Shown here piece by piece: positions 43,839 to 53,341 of a stretch of DNA of 64,000 nt (the first letter of the stretch is position 1; every line of letters starts with the position of its first letter). The DNA is from Paenibacillus hemerocallicola (lineage in GTDB: Bacteria > Bacillota > Bacilli > Paenibacillales > NBRC-103111), in NCBI RefSeq assembly GCF_006265175.1, contig NZ_VDCQ01000056.1, positions 1-64,000 on the forward strand, in the 5' to 3' direction. The notes under the pieces are model-generated. The model had not been told where the DNA came from, searched no databases, and saw nothing but the letters and a program-made list of their open reading frames with translations. Both the position numbers and the translations under genes were made by a program.

Positions 43839-43964
43839 TGCAATCCCTCCCTTTACTGGTGAGTATAGGCGCTATCGATCCCGCAAACAATTAGGCACTT
43901 TTAAGTGTCCGGCATCGAGAAGGGAGATAGTGTATAATACAGGTAGAAAATGGAGGCGTTGCGG

Positions 43965-44312
43965 ATGCCCGTCCAGCCGAACGACTGCCCCGTGGAGCTC
44001 GTATTTGCGCTCCTGAGCGGCAAATGGAAAATTCCGATCTACCGGAAACTGTACATCAGTACGGAGCCCGTGCGGTATGGCGAGCTGCAGCGCCACATTC
44101 CGTCCATTACGAAAAAAATGCTGACCGAGCAGCTTCGGGAGCTCGAGGCTGACGGCATCGTCGATAGGAATGTGTATCCGGAGACCCCGCCGAAGGTAGA
44201 ATACTCGCTGACAGCCCGGGGAAGGTCCATGATCGCCTTCCTCGATAGGATGAGCGATTGGGGAGAAGAGCACATCCTGCCGGATAAGTCCGTTGTTCAA
44301 AATGTGGAATAA
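43965..44312 (+). CDS. HxlR-family transcriptional regulator
   Basis: 115 residues, one winged-helix domain: LLSGKWKIPIYRKLYISTEPVRYGEL, SITKKMLTEQLRELEADGIV and PPKVEYSLTARGRSM. A Cys near the N-terminus (NDCPVELV) is in the place where HypR/YodB-type members carry their redox-sensing thiol. ATG at 43965 follows GGAGG by eight bases; an upstream in-frame ATG overlaps that site. It probably controls the divergent oxidoreductase gene in response to reactive aldehydes or quinones. Confidence 0.88.
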   Translation: MPVQPNDCPVELVFALLSGKWKIPIYRKLYISTEPVRYGELQRHIPSITKKMLTEQLRELEADGIVDRNVYPETPPKVEYSLTARGRSMIAFLDRMSDWGEEHILPDKSVVQNVE

Positions 44313-44491
44313 GGGAAAGTCCGCTACCTTCTCGCAATCGCGTCATTACGAATTCCCGCGAATAAAAACGACGCAAAGTGGAAGAACTGATGAGAGCCGG
44401 AGGCTGCCGGCCTTCCGAAGCGCACTTATCGGATGACGCCGGCGCAAGGGGATGGCTTCGTAATGTCGTCGGCTGGGAATCCTAATACCGA

Positions 44492-45739
44492 ATGGAGAAT
44501 GCTCCAACCATGAATGCTAATTGGAAAAAAAACATAACGCTCTTCTTGGTCGGCCAGACGATATCGCTGTTCGGATCGTCGCTGGTCCAGTATGCGATCA
44601 TGTGGTACATTACGCTGACGACCCAATCGGGCGTCATGATGACGATCTCCATCGTTTGCGGTTTTCTTCCTACCTTTTTCCTGTCTCCGTTTGCCGGAGT
44701 ATGGGCCGATCGGTATAACCGGAAACTGCTCATCGTGTTATCGGATAGCTTGATCGCGATATCCACCTTAATTATGGCCATTCTGTTTATGGCCGGGTAC
44801 GATGCCCTATGGCTGCTTTTCTTGATGTCGGCGATCCGCGCTCTCGGGACCGGCATTCAAACTCCGGCTGTGGGGGCTTTTATTCCTCAGCTGGTGCCGG
44901 AGGACAAGCTGACGAAGGTGAACGGCACCAACGGAAGCATTCAGGCGTTCATCATGCTGGTGTCCCCTATGGCCAGCGGAGCCCTGCTTACGGTTGCCAC
45001 GATCGAAACGATCTTCTTTATCGACGTGATTACGGCGGCGATAGCGGTCGTGACCTTGCTTCTATTTTTGCGGGTTCCCGTTCATGCGAAAGCATTGGAG
45101 AAGCAAACGACCAGTTATTTCAGCGACATGCGCCAAGGCTTCGTTTATATCAAAAATCATGATTATGTGAAGCAGTTTTTTCTATTCTGCGCCTTTTTCT
45201 TCGTCCTGGCCGCTCCCGTCGCCTTTCTTACGCCGCTGCAGGTCGCCAGAAGCTTCGGTGACGAGGTATGGCGCCTGACGGCGATCGAGATCACGTTCTC
45301 GATAGGAATGATGGCCGGCGGAATTTTCATGGCCTCTTGGGGCGGCTTTGCCAACAAGATTCATACGATGACGCTATCCTGCCTGATGATCGGGGCTTGT
45401 ACATTCGCGCTCGGCGTCATTCCCGTGTTCTGGATTTACCTCGTCTTTATGGGACTGGTGGGCGTCGCCATGCCGGTCTTCAATACTCCTTCTACCGTAC
45501 TGCTGCAAGAGAAGGTGGAGCCCGATTACTTGGGCAGAGTGTTCGGGGTGTTGGGCATGATATCGAGCTCGATGATGCCGCTCGGCATGCTTGTATTCGG
45601 ACCGATATCGGATATAATCCGAATCGAGTGGCTGCTGATAGGGACCGGCGTGCTGCTGTTTATCCAAGGATTTTTCTTGGTAGGCAACAAAGTGCTGATT
45701 GCGGCAGGCAGGCCGAAGCCCGATCAGTCCGGCGTGTGA
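44492..45739 (+). CDS. MFS efflux transporter (DHA3/MefA-like)
   Basis: 415 residues, about 12 membrane segments. Motif A is SPFAGVWADRYNRKLLIVLSD; ALGTGIQTPAVGAFIPQLV and GTNGSIQAFIMLVSPMASGALL are typical of the macrolide-type MFS_3 group. The start may be ATG 44492 or ATG 44510; neither has a strong ribosome binding site. It lies 180 bases after an HxlR regulator on the same strand. Substrates by family include macrolides and other amphiphiles. Confidence 0.88.
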   Translation: MENAPTMNANWKKNITLFLVGQTISLFGSSLVQYAIMWYITLTTQSGVMMTISIVCGFLPTFFLSPFAGVWADRYNRKLLIVLSDSLIAISTLIMAILFMAGYDALWLLFLMSAIRALGTGIQTPAVGAFIPQLVPEDKLTKVNGTNGSIQAFIMLVSPMASGALLTVATIETIFFIDVITAAIAVVTLLLFLRVPVHAKALEKQTTSYFSDMRQGFVYIKNHDYVKQFFLFCAFFFVLAAPVAFLTPLQVARSFGDEVWRLTAIEITFSIGMMAGGIFMASWGGFANKIHTMTLSCLMIGACTFALGVIPVFWIYLVFMGLVGVAMPVFNTPSTVLLQEKVEPDYLGRVFGVLGMISSSMMPLGMLVFGPISDIIRIEWLLIGTGVLLFIQGFFLVGNKVLIAAGRPKPDQSGV

Positions 45740-45750
45740 CGGGGCTGCAA

Positions 45751-45768
45751 AAAAGTCCCTGAAGGGAC
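45751..45768 (-). terminator. Hairpin with T-tract on the minus strand
   Basis: GTCCC-TGAA-GGGAC (45755-45768) is a compact stem with a tetraloop. The A-run just before it (45749-45754) gives T's on the minus strand. No minus-strand gene reads into it, so its use is unclear. Confidence 0.45.
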
Positions 45769-45838
45769 GGCGAGGTTGAATGTCACCCGGGCTGGACAGA
45801 ATGATCTTATATATCGATAGGAGAGCGAGGGAACGGAA

Positions 45839-46003
45839 ATGGCGATACAAGCCGGAGTGGAACGCGATGTGGCGACGGACGCCTATCTCGATGATGTTGA
45901 CGACTGCGACGAAGAAGAGGACCGGTGGCGTCCGTCTGCACCGGAACGCGACCGACGGGATCGGCTCGGCGTGCTACGCAGACGCGGATCGAACGGGCTG
46001 TGA
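45839..46003 (+). CDS. Possible small highly charged protein
   Basis: 54 codons from ATG 45839: [20 protein letters not shown], then [20 protein letters not shown] and a basic tail. The first half is acidic, the second basic. GAGGGAACGGAA precedes the ATG, a moderate ribosome binding site, and a clear terminator follows at 46024-46061. No family recognised; could be a spurious frame in GC-rich DNA. A frame on the same strand from 45780 also spans this region but lacks a good ribosome binding site. Confidence 0.3.
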   Translation: MAIQAGVERDVATDAYLDDVDDCDEEEDRWRPSAPERDRRDRLGVLRRRGSNGL

Positions 46004-46023
46004 AGTCTACCGGTACGAAATGG

Positions 46024-46061
46024 AAAAGCCTTTTGACTCTCGGAGTCGAACGGCTTTTTTT
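46024..46061 (+). terminator. Rho-independent terminator
   Basis: AAAAGCC (46024-46030) pairs with GGCTTTT (46052-46058), with an inner GACT/AGTC stem and a T-run. It ends the MFS (and possible small ORF) transcript. Confidence 0.75.
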
Positions 46062-46215
46062 GCGTTATAGCAGGAAATGCAATGCTCCTTTCCCGCTTAC
46101 GCCCGCTGCTGCTGCGTCATTTTTCAATACGGTGGCGCTTATGAATAGGCGGCTGCGCTATACCCGGACGAATCGGGGTATTTCTAGTATAATGGGAATG
46201 GGAGGGAGGCCGAAT

Positions 46216-47946
46216 ATGTACACGGTACCCGGGCATCAAATTCATCAGGTCATTTTTGAAGACCCCAATATGGTCATATGCTTCGCTTCCTCTGAAGATC
46301 GCAACACCGATGTCCTCCTGAAAATCGTCAAGGAAGGGCATCGTGCCATGATCGAGAATGCCAAGCTGATCAACGAATTCGAGATCGCCAGCCATTTGCA
46401 AATAGAGGGAATACTCGCGCCGTTGGCGCTTCTTAGACGCGGCAACGGATTGATTCTGGCCAGCGAGTGGGTGAACGGGCTAACGCTCAGGCATTATTGC
46501 GCATCGGGGCCGTTGCCCGTGAAAGAATTTCTGCAACTGGGCATACATATCGCGAGCGTATTGGAGCAGCTGCACGAGAGGCAGGTGCTCCATATGAACC
46601 TGCGCCCGGATACCGTCGTCGTCGTGCCGGGTACGCTCCAAATCTACATTACCGGTATGGGACACGCGATTTTGTCCGAGGAGAGCGGGCTGCAGGCGCG
46701 CAATATGCCGCTGATCGAAGGAAGCCCGCCCTATATGGCGCCCGAGCGAAACGGGCGCACGAACAAGCTGTTGGACGGTCGGACGGACTTGTATTCGCTT
46801 GGCGTGACATTTTTCGAAATATTGGCCGGGAGGCTTCCTTTCGAAGCGAATGACCCGCTCGGCTGGGCACATGCCCATGTCGCCAAAGCGCCGGCGGATG
46901 TAACGGATACACGTCCGGATGTGCCGGCGATTGTCGCCGATATCGTGATGAAGCTGCTTCAGAAGCAGGTGGACAAACGGTATCAATCCGCTCGCGGCTT
47001 AAGATCGGACTTGGAGCGCTGTCTGGCTGCATGGGAGGAAGATGGCTCCGTAGAATCGTTCGAGCTTGGCTTGGCGGACCCGGCTGTTCGGACAGAACCG
47101 CTTGATGACACTACGGCTATAATCGATACTGCTGAATCTCGCGACACGGCGAGCGGCGAATGGGGCTATGACTATTCGCAAATGCTCGATTTGGCTGCGG
47201 TGATGCGCGCTTCCCAGGCGTTCTCTACAGAGGCGGGCATAGACCGGCTCGTTCTCAAATTAATGAGCATCATACTCGAATCGGCGGGTGCGGACCGCGG
47301 CTGCTATATTTCGGCACTTGGCTCCGGGTTGTCCGTCGAGCTTATTGTCGAGGCGGATGCCGGGCAGATTGCGAACCATCGGGCCATTCCTCTTGCCGAT
47401 TGCGATACCCTATGCATCCATCTGGTAACGTACTCGATGCTTAGGCGTTCTCCGTATATCGTATACGACGCTTCGCGGGACGGCTTGTTCGCCCAAGATC
47501 CGTACTTCCCGGCGAATGGCGTCGAATCCGCGCTTTGTATGCCTCTGCTTATTCAAGACCAATACGTCGGGGCGCTGTACATGGAGAACCGCCATACGAC
47601 CGGCGCTTTTGACGAAGGCCGGCTGCGGGTGCTGCAAATGCTCGGGGCTCAGCTGTATACCGTCTACCAGCTATCCGCCTACTTTCCGGACCCGTCCGGA
47701 GCGGCGGGAGGCAGGATCCGGCCACCGGAGCTTCCCGAACCGCGGACCCCGTTGACGGAACGGGAAAAGGAAGTGCTTCGGCTTATGGCGTCCGGGCTTA
47801 CCAACAAGGAAATCGCCGGCCGGCTGGTCACGTCTCCGGAGACGGTGAAGGTGCATGTGAAAAATATATTCGACAAGCTTCAAGTGAATAACCGGGTGAA
47901 AGCGGTAGCCTACGCGGCGAAGTTGTATTTGCTGGATGAACGGTGA
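46216..47946 (+). CDS. Predicted pseudokinase-GAF-LuxR regulator
   Basis: 576 residues. Residues ~10-280 are a protein-kinase-like fold: Lys36 (DVLLKIVK), catalytic loop HMNLRPDT at 126-133 where kinases have HRDLKPxN, ITGMGHA at 145-151 where DFG is expected, then PPYMAPE (171-177) and [20 protein letters not shown]. Both catalytic Asp residues are therefore replaced. A GAF domain lies at about 310-490 ([32 protein letters not shown]) and a LuxR HTH at the end ([20 protein letters not shown]). The start is ATG 46216, six bases after GGGAGG, with TATAAT at 46188-46193. The kinase-like part may be a binding or interaction module; GAF would bind the signal. Confidence 0.82.
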   Translation: MYTVPGHQIHQVIFEDPNMVICFASSEDRNTDVLLKIVKEGHRAMIENAKLINEFEIASHLQIEGILAPLALLRRGNGLILASEWVNGLTLRHYCASGPLPVKEFLQLGIHIASVLEQLHERQVLHMNLRPDTVVVVPGTLQIYITGMGHAILSEESGLQARNMPLIEGSPPYMAPERNGRTNKLLDGRTDLYSLGVTFFEILAGRLPFEANDPLGWAHAHVAKAPADVTDTRPDVPAIVADIVMKLLQKQVDKRYQSARGLRSDLERCLAAWEEDGSVESFELGLADPAVRTEPLDDTTAIIDTAESRDTASGEWGYDYSQMLDLAAVMRASQAFSTEAGIDRLVLKLMSIILESAGADRGCYISALGSGLSVELIVEADAGQIANHRAIPLADCDTLCIHLVTYSMLRRSPYIVYDASRDGLFAQDPYFPANGVESALCMPLLIQDQYVGALYMENRHTTGAFDEGRLRVLQMLGAQLYTVYQLSAYFPDPSGAAGGRIRPPELPEPRTPLTEREKEVLRLMASGLTNKEIAGRLVTSPETVKVHVKNIFDKLQVNNRVKAVAYAAKLYLLDER

Positions 47947-48696
47947 TTACACGAACCCGCCGTTTACCCGGACCGTCTGTCCGGTAATCCACTTCGCTTC
48001 CTCGCCGGCCAAGAACAGGACGGTGCCCGTTATATCTTCCGTTTCGCCCAAACGGTCGAAGGCGTTCATGCGCTTGATCGTCTCGATCTGGGCTTCGCTT
48101 TTCCCCTGTGTAAACAATTCCGTATTGACCGGGCCGGGTGCTACGGCATTAATGGTAATGCCCTTCGGGCCCAATTCCTTGGCAAGCTGCCGCGTAAATT
48201 GCTCGACCGCGCCTTTGGTGCCCGCGTACAAGCTGTACTGGGGAAACATGGCGCCTGCGACGGAGGTGGAGAAGTTGATGATGCGGCCGCCCGGCGACAT
48301 GCGAATGGCCGCTTGCTGGCAGGCGAAGAAGGTGCCTTTCACGTTGCTGTCGAAGAGCCGGTCATAGTCTTCCTCGGTAAAGCTTTCGACCGGTTTCGTG
48401 ATCATCACTCCGGCGTTGTTCACTAAAATATCCAGACGGCCGTAAGTTTGAAGGGTGATGTCGAACATGCTGCGGATTTCTCCGACGCGGCTGATGTCGG
48501 CCCGTACGACTACAGCCTCCCCGCCTTCCTGCCGGATGCCGGTTACGACTTGCTGCGCGGCGTTTTCGTTGCTGTTGTAATTGACTGCGACTTTGGCCCC
48601 GCTGCGGGCAAATTGCTCCGCTATAGCGCGTCCGATGCCTCTGGATGCGCCTGTGACCAATACTACTTTATCCTTAAATGCGTTTCCCATGCTCAT
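47947..48696 (-). CDS. Short-chain dehydrogenase/reductase
   Basis: 249 residues. Cofactor motif VLVTGASRGIGRAIA, NNAG at the usual place, and catalytic Ser-Tyr-Lys in FSTSVAG and YSLYAGTKGA. Family features resemble 3-oxoacyl-ACP reductase/glucose dehydrogenase types; Asn39-Tyr (VNYNSNENA) after strand 2 is consistent with NADP use. Its stop abuts that of the converging pseudokinase-LuxR gene with no gap. A short dyad at 48732-48744 lies upstream and may be its operator. Confidence 0.9.
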   Translation of the reverse strand: MSMGNAFKDKVVLVTGASRGIGRAIAEQFARSGAKVAVNYNSNENAAQQVVTGIRQEGGEAVVVRADISRVGEIRSMFDITLQTYGRLDILVNNAGVMITKPVESFTEEDYDRLFDSNVKGTFFACQQAAIRMSPGGRIINFSTSVAGAMFPQYSLYAGTKGAVEQFTRQLAKELGPKGITINAVAPGPVNTELFTQGKSEAQIETIKRMNAFDRLGETEDITGTVLFLAGEEAKWITGQTVRVNGGFV

Positions 48697-49065
48697 GCTC
48701 CTCTCCTCGTCCCGTTCTCAACAACTGCTGACACTCTTAGTGTTACAAGAAGGCACTATTTGTCCGTTCCTCCATTTTCTGCTCCATAAGATCGAGAGCA
48801 TCCTTCATCCGCAACAGCCCGTCCAACCTCATCACATCCCTTTGTTCATCATCGTATCCTCGACTAATCGGATTATCCTGTCATTGTGTGCTGTCCGCGA
48901 ACAGGTTGTTATCGGTTTTACCCCATTATACAAAAAAATGGGGGTCGGGGTAGTTTACCATGCGACGGATTCCCCAGTCTCCACACAAGGAAGAAGCGAT
49001 AATTCCGTAGAATAAGGATACATAGTGTTTTTATGATCCGGATTTAAGAAAAGAGGGGGCGAATC
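48697..49065. other. Intergenic region between divergent SDR and LuxR genes
   Basis: Apart from the dyad at 48732-48744, no gene or terminator is seen. AT-rich stretches at 48930-48945 and 49015-49030 are candidates for the rightward promoter. Confidence 0.45.
48732..48744. promoter_or_regulatory. Small dyad upstream of the SDR gene
   Basis: ACACT-CTT-AGTGT is a 5-3-5 perfect inverted repeat about 36 bases upstream of the ATG, in a position suitable for an operator. Confidence 0.35.
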
Positions 49066-51786
49066 ATGAAAGGGCAGGAAAAGGAAGGGGAAGGTGTGCC
49101 GGGCAGGCCGTCGGAACAGCCGGTTCTGCTCGCAACGAAGCTGCACGTACCCGAGAATCCTTTCTACCTTGTCGCGCGGGAGCGGCTGTACGAGAGTATG
49201 TCACAAGCGCTGTGCTGCAAGCTGACCTCGGTCATAGCCCCTGCCGGATACGGCAAAACAACGCTGGTGGGCAGCTGGCTGAGGAGTGCGCAAGTCCGCT
49301 TCGGCTGGGTATCGCTCGATAAAGGAGAGAATGACCGGCTCCGGTTCTGGACCTATGTGGCGGAAGCGCTTCAATCGTCTCTTCCCGTGTCGGATGAGGT
49401 AGTGGAGAATGGTAGGCGGATATCCCCTTATCCGTTTACCGCCGAACGGGCGGCGGCTTGGCTCATTGCTCGAACGGGCGATTCCGGGGAACCGATCGTG
49501 CTCGTATTGGATGATTATCACGTGATCGAATCGGAAGAGATCCATTCCGATCTGTCCATGTGGATCGACGGGCTGCCCGCCCATGTGCACGTATGTGTGC
49601 TGAGCCGGAAAGACATTCCGTTCCCGTTAGGCGCGATGCGGGCCAAGGGAAGCTTGCATGAGCTGGACATGTCGGAGCTGCGGTTTACGGAAGAAGAAAT
49701 CGTGTCGTACTGGATGAGACGGACCGGGAAGGAGCCCGACGATTCGCTGCTTCAAGATCTCGCCCGCAGTACGGAAGGGTGGGCGGCCATGCTGCAGCTG
49801 TCCGTCCTGTCCCGATCGGGAAGCCGGACGGGGACTCGCCGACCGTTGTCCGGGCGGCACCGGCATGTCGTCGATTATTTGATGGAGGAAGCGTTCGGCA
49901 AGCTGGCGGACGAGGTCAAACGATTCCTGGTCTGTACCTCGATATTGGAGCGGATGAACGATTCCTTGTGCCTCGCTGTAACAGACGGGCCGGACTCCCC
50001 GGCCATTTTGCCAGAGCTGGAGCGAAGCGGATTGTTTCTGATCGCCCTTGACCAAGAGCGGTGCTGGTATCGGTACCATCATTTGTTCGCCGATTTTCTG
50101 CAAAGCCGTCTCCCGTACGACGGGGCTCCGGATGTGTCCCTGCTGCATGGGCGGGCGGCGGCATGGTTCGAAGCCCACGGCTACATGTCGGAAGCGATCC
50201 ATCATGCGCTGGAGGCGGGGGCGTTCGGTCAAGCGGCAGACTGGCTGGAAGCGCATGCGGCGAATTGGCTGAGACGGAGGGAGACAACCACGCTGCTAAA
50301 CTGGCTGGACCGGCTGCCGGAAGAAACGGCGGGCAGTCCTCTGCTCATTTTGCTGCGCATATGGACCGAGCTGATGGCCGGTCTGGGCGAACGGGCATTT
50401 CCCCGCATCAGCGGGCTGAAAGAGGCGCTCAATCGCTGGGAGGCCGCGGACGAATACGGCCTGTTGACCCGATTCCGCGAGGAGGTACAGATCGTGGACA
50501 ATGTCTGCGCCGTATGGTCGGGAGACTTCGAACACGCCTTGCGACTGATCAGGCAGCTGGGCGAACGGGACGAATTGCCGGCCGAGCACGTGTCGGTCTT
50601 GATCAGTCACGGCATCGAGCTGAACGAGGGAACGGTTCCTTTTATACGCGGGAAATTCGGGTTCAAGGGCCGGATCGGACAAGCGGAAGCGTATCATCGT
50701 TCGTACGGGTACTTTCTGGAGAAAAACGGATTGCATGAATTTCCGTTCACAGCCTTTCAGCAGGTCGCTTTGAGCGAGGTGCTGTATGAACGGAATGAGC
50801 TGGAAGCCGCCCATGACGCGGCACAACAAGCCGTTCGTCTCGGCTGGACCTTCGGCGTGCTTGGAGCTTACGTACCGGCCACCATTTGCCTGGCCGACGT
50901 GCTGTGGGCGGATAGCCGCAAGGAGGAAGCAACGGAGCTCGTCGAGCAAGGGATATGGCGTCTGGAGGGTCGGCATCTGCATACGACCCGTTGGTTCGAC
51001 AAGCTGACGGCGAAATGGGCCCGCCAACAGATGTCGCTCGGAAATGCCGAGGAGGCGCGTTCCTGGTCGGCCTACTGGCAGGCGAAGTCGATGAACGGAT
51101 ACGGGGCCTTGTCCGATTGCGAGCCGGCGACGCGTTCCGAAATCGGTGCCGCATCCGACTACGAGTGGCTCACTTATATTCGGACGCTCCTTGCACTGGG
51201 CGAGCTGGAAGCAGCCGGCGAGTATACGGACAAGCTGCTCCGGGCATCACGCCAATCCGGCAATCTCATGAGCGAGCTGCATGGTCTGCTGCTCGGCGCG
51301 GAGATTTATTCGATGCAGCGCCAATCCGGCGAGAGCCACGCTAGGCTGCACGCCGCCTTGCTGCTGGGGGAACGGGAAGGTTATCTGCGTTCGTTTCTGG
51401 ACGAGAGCCCGTTCATAGTCGAACGGATTGTCGGCATGAACCGTAACGCGGGAGCCAATGAGCCCTTGTACGCCGGAGTCACGCCCGACTACGTCCGTTC
51501 GATTTGTTCCGCTGCCGACGTGGCGGCGGTTATCCCGAAGAAGTCTGCCGCCTCGCCCGGCGAAGCGTTCGGGCCCGATGCCCTTACCCCGAGAGAACGG
51601 GAGGTGTTGCGGCTGATGGCCCAAGGGCTGACCAATAAAGCCATCGCAGCCGCTCTGGTTGTGACCGAGGGGACCGCGAAGCTGCATCTGCACCGCATCT
51701 ACGGCAAGCTTCATGCGAGCGGACGGGTCCAAGCGATCCGGGCAGCGGAACAGCTGGGGCTGCTGGACGATTCTACAAGCAGTTAA
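49066..51786 (+). CDS. MalT-like LuxR-family (LAL/STAND) regulator
   Basis: 906 residues. An N-terminal STAND ATPase has Walker A APAGYGKTTLVGSWL and Walker B IVLVLDDYHVI followed by the usual SRKDIP sensor-like stretch. A long helical region of TPR-like repeats fills the middle (such as AAWFEAHGYMSEAIHHALEAG). The LuxR HTH at the end (LTPREREVLRLMAQGLTNKAIA) binds DNA. Proteins of this class are ATP-driven switches that assemble on binding an inducer. AGAGGGGGCG precedes the ATG. It reads toward a flavoprotein oxidoreductase 106 bases downstream, which may be its target. Confidence 0.92.
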   Translation: MKGQEKEGEGVPGRPSEQPVLLATKLHVPENPFYLVARERLYESMSQALCCKLTSVIAPAGYGKTTLVGSWLRSAQVRFGWVSLDKGENDRLRFWTYVAEALQSSLPVSDEVVENGRRISPYPFTAERAAAWLIARTGDSGEPIVLVLDDYHVIESEEIHSDLSMWIDGLPAHVHVCVLSRKDIPFPLGAMRAKGSLHELDMSELRFTEEEIVSYWMRRTGKEPDDSLLQDLARSTEGWAAMLQLSVLSRSGSRTGTRRPLSGRHRHVVDYLMEEAFGKLADEVKRFLVCTSILERMNDSLCLAVTDGPDSPAILPELERSGLFLIALDQERCWYRYHHLFADFLQSRLPYDGAPDVSLLHGRAAAWFEAHGYMSEAIHHALEAGAFGQAADWLEAHAANWLRRRETTTLLNWLDRLPEETAGSPLLILLRIWTELMAGLGERAFPRISGLKEALNRWEAADEYGLLTRFREEVQIVDNVCAVWSGDFEHALRLIRQLGERDELPAEHVSVLISHGIELNEGTVPFIRGKFGFKGRIGQAEAYHRSYGYFLEKNGLHEFPFTAFQQVALSEVLYERNELEAAHDAAQQAVRLGWTFGVLGAYVPATICLADVLWADSRKEEATELVEQGIWRLEGRHLHTTRWFDKLTAKWARQQMSLGNAEEARSWSAYWQAKSMNGYGALSDCEPATRSEIGAASDYEWLTYIRTLLALGELEAAGEYTDKLLRASRQSGNLMSELHGLLLGAEIYSMQRQSGESHARLHAALLLGEREGYLRSFLDESPFIVERIVGMNRNAGANEPLYAGVTPDYVRSICSAADVAAVIPKKSAASPGEAFGPDALTPREREVLRLMAQGLTNKAIAAALVVTEGTAKLHLHRIYGKLHASGRVQAIRAAEQLGLLDDSTSS

Positions 51787-51822
51787 ATGCCGAGGCGAAC
51801 GACAAATATATATCCTCTCCTA

Positions 51823-51864
51823 TATCGTTCGATAGACGTGTATCCGACCGATAGCGGGTATAAT
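51823..51864 (+). promoter_or_regulatory. Promoter region of the FAD oxidoreductase
   Basis: TATAAT lies at 51859-51864 without a recognisable -35, which suggests activation. Upstream, TATCG-TT-CGATA (51823-51834) is a perfect dyad and TATCCGACCGATA follows as a related word, possible sites for the adjacent LuxR regulator. Confidence 0.4.
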
Positions 51865-51892
51865 CAGTGCATTCGGTGCAGGAGGGGAAGGA

Positions 51893-53122
51893 ATGAAGAA
51901 CGAATTTGACGTCATTGTAGTCGGGGCGCGCATTGCCGGATCGTCGCTCGCGTACGAGCTGGGCAAGGCGGGGTATAGCGTGCTGCTGGTCGACCGGGCT
52001 CATTTTCCGAGCGATGTGCTGTCTACCCACAATTTCTTTAACAATTCGGTAGCGATGCTGAGGGAGATGGGGGTGCTGGACCGGCTGCTAGCCACGGGCA
52101 CTCCGACGTACAGGAGGGCGTTCATCCGGATGGAGGACGCCGTGATCGACGGCCGGTTTCCGGAGACGGCCGGCGAGACCGATTGCCTGTGCATTCGCCG
52201 CACGTATTTAGATCAAGCTTTGTTCGAGCATGCCGCCGCTCACCCCAACGTAACCGCGCGGGAAGGCTTTCGTGCAACGGGCTTGCTGCGGGAGGGAGAT
52301 ACGGTGGTCGGTATCGGGGGCGTCGGAAGCAACGACGAAGCGGCGGCTTACCGCGCCAAGCTAGTCGTCGGCGCGGACGGCAGACGCTCCAAGGTCCGCG
52401 AATGGGCGGGAAGCGCGCGCAAGATGGCGGTGCCGACCGATTTCGCCTCCTATGTCGGATATTTCGAAGGCTTCCGGCAGGAGGGCGAGAGCTGCACGGA
52501 ATTTTACAAAATCGGCGAATATTTGGCCATCGTATTTCCGACCAGCGACAATTTGCATGTGGTCGGCCTCATGTTCCCGCTCGAATGGAACGATTGGATC
52601 AGCCGGTTCAACCGGGACGCCGAAGCCAGCTTTCGGGAGCTTATCGGCAAAGGCTTCGCCGCAACGTCTTTCCCGGAACGGCTGGAGGAGGCGAAGCTAG
52701 TTGGCCCGATCAGAGGGCTGCAAGGGTATGACAACGATTGGCATGAAGAGATGGGGCGCGGCTGGGCTCTGACGGGAGACGCGCTTGCCTTCAAGGACCC
52801 GGCGGTGGGGCAAGGTCAGCATGATGCGCTGTACGGCGCCCGCGTGCTGACGAAAGTATTGGCCGGGCGCCCCTCCTGGGATTCGCATTGGGAGTCGATG
52901 GCGAGCGAATATGCAGGCGAGCTGGAGCGGAAGCTGCTCTCCCGCTACCATATGGCGTGTCAATTTACGAAAAATAGGCCGACCGGACCGGAGCAATCCG
53001 CCGCCAATCACTTGATCGCCAGCGTCCCGGAAGCGACCGGCGCTTTCCTCGGCATATACAACCATGCCAATGAGCCGCAGGATTTGGAGCGCGTCATCAT
53101 GAGCATCATCGGCAAACAATGA
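51893..53122 (+). CDS. FAD-dependent monooxygenase/reductase (PHBH fold)
   Basis: 409 residues. N-terminal FAD motif DVIVVGARIAGSSLAYELGK (third Gly replaced in GARIAG, as in many halogenase/geranylgeranyl-reductase-like proteins), RRTYLDQALFEHA, the DG motif LVVGADGRRSKVREW and the GD motif GWALTGDALAFKDPAVGQG. Typical of aromatic hydroxylases and isoprenoid reductases. ATG follows GGAGGGGAAGG. It probably belongs to the regulon of the preceding LuxR-type gene. Substrate not predictable. Confidence 0.88.
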   Translation: MKNEFDVIVVGARIAGSSLAYELGKAGYSVLLVDRAHFPSDVLSTHNFFNNSVAMLREMGVLDRLLATGTPTYRRAFIRMEDAVIDGRFPETAGETDCLCIRRTYLDQALFEHAAAHPNVTAREGFRATGLLREGDTVVGIGGVGSNDEAAAYRAKLVVGADGRRSKVREWAGSARKMAVPTDFASYVGYFEGFRQEGESCTEFYKIGEYLAIVFPTSDNLHVVGLMFPLEWNDWISRFNRDAEASFRELIGKGFAATSFPERLEEAKLVGPIRGLQGYDNDWHEEMGRGWALTGDALAFKDPAVGQGQHDALYGARVLTKVLAGRPSWDSHWESMASEYAGELERKLLSRYHMACQFTKNRPTGPEQSAANHLIASVPEATGAFLGIYNHANEPQDLERVIMSIIGKQ

Positions 53123-53135
53123 AGCCGGGATAAGG

Positions 53136-53179
53136 GAAGCCTTTCGCTGCCGCTTGAAAAGGCGGGCGCGAAGGGCTTC
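53136..53179 (+). terminator. Inverted repeat after the FAD oxidoreductase
   Basis: GAAGCCTTTCGC (53136-53147) and GCGAAGGGCTTC (53168-53179) form a 12-bp stem with one G-T-type mismatch. No strong T-tract follows, so the terminator call is tentative. Confidence 0.45.
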
Positions 53180-53341
53180 TCTGGCTTCGATCCGGATCAG
53201 ATTTGGGGACTAGTATGCGAAGGCGGGGCTTGTCGCGTTTTTTTTGCGTTAGCACAGAAAAAACAGGAAGGAATTGATCGTCGGATCGATAATATATAGG
53301 GAAACTGAATGTCATCTTGGATGACGAGGAGTATAACGACG

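Noticed and set aside
45925-46215. Upstream extension of the pseudokinase-LuxR gene
   Set aside because: It spans a terminator and the TATAAT promoter; ATG 46216 has an ideal ribosome binding site.
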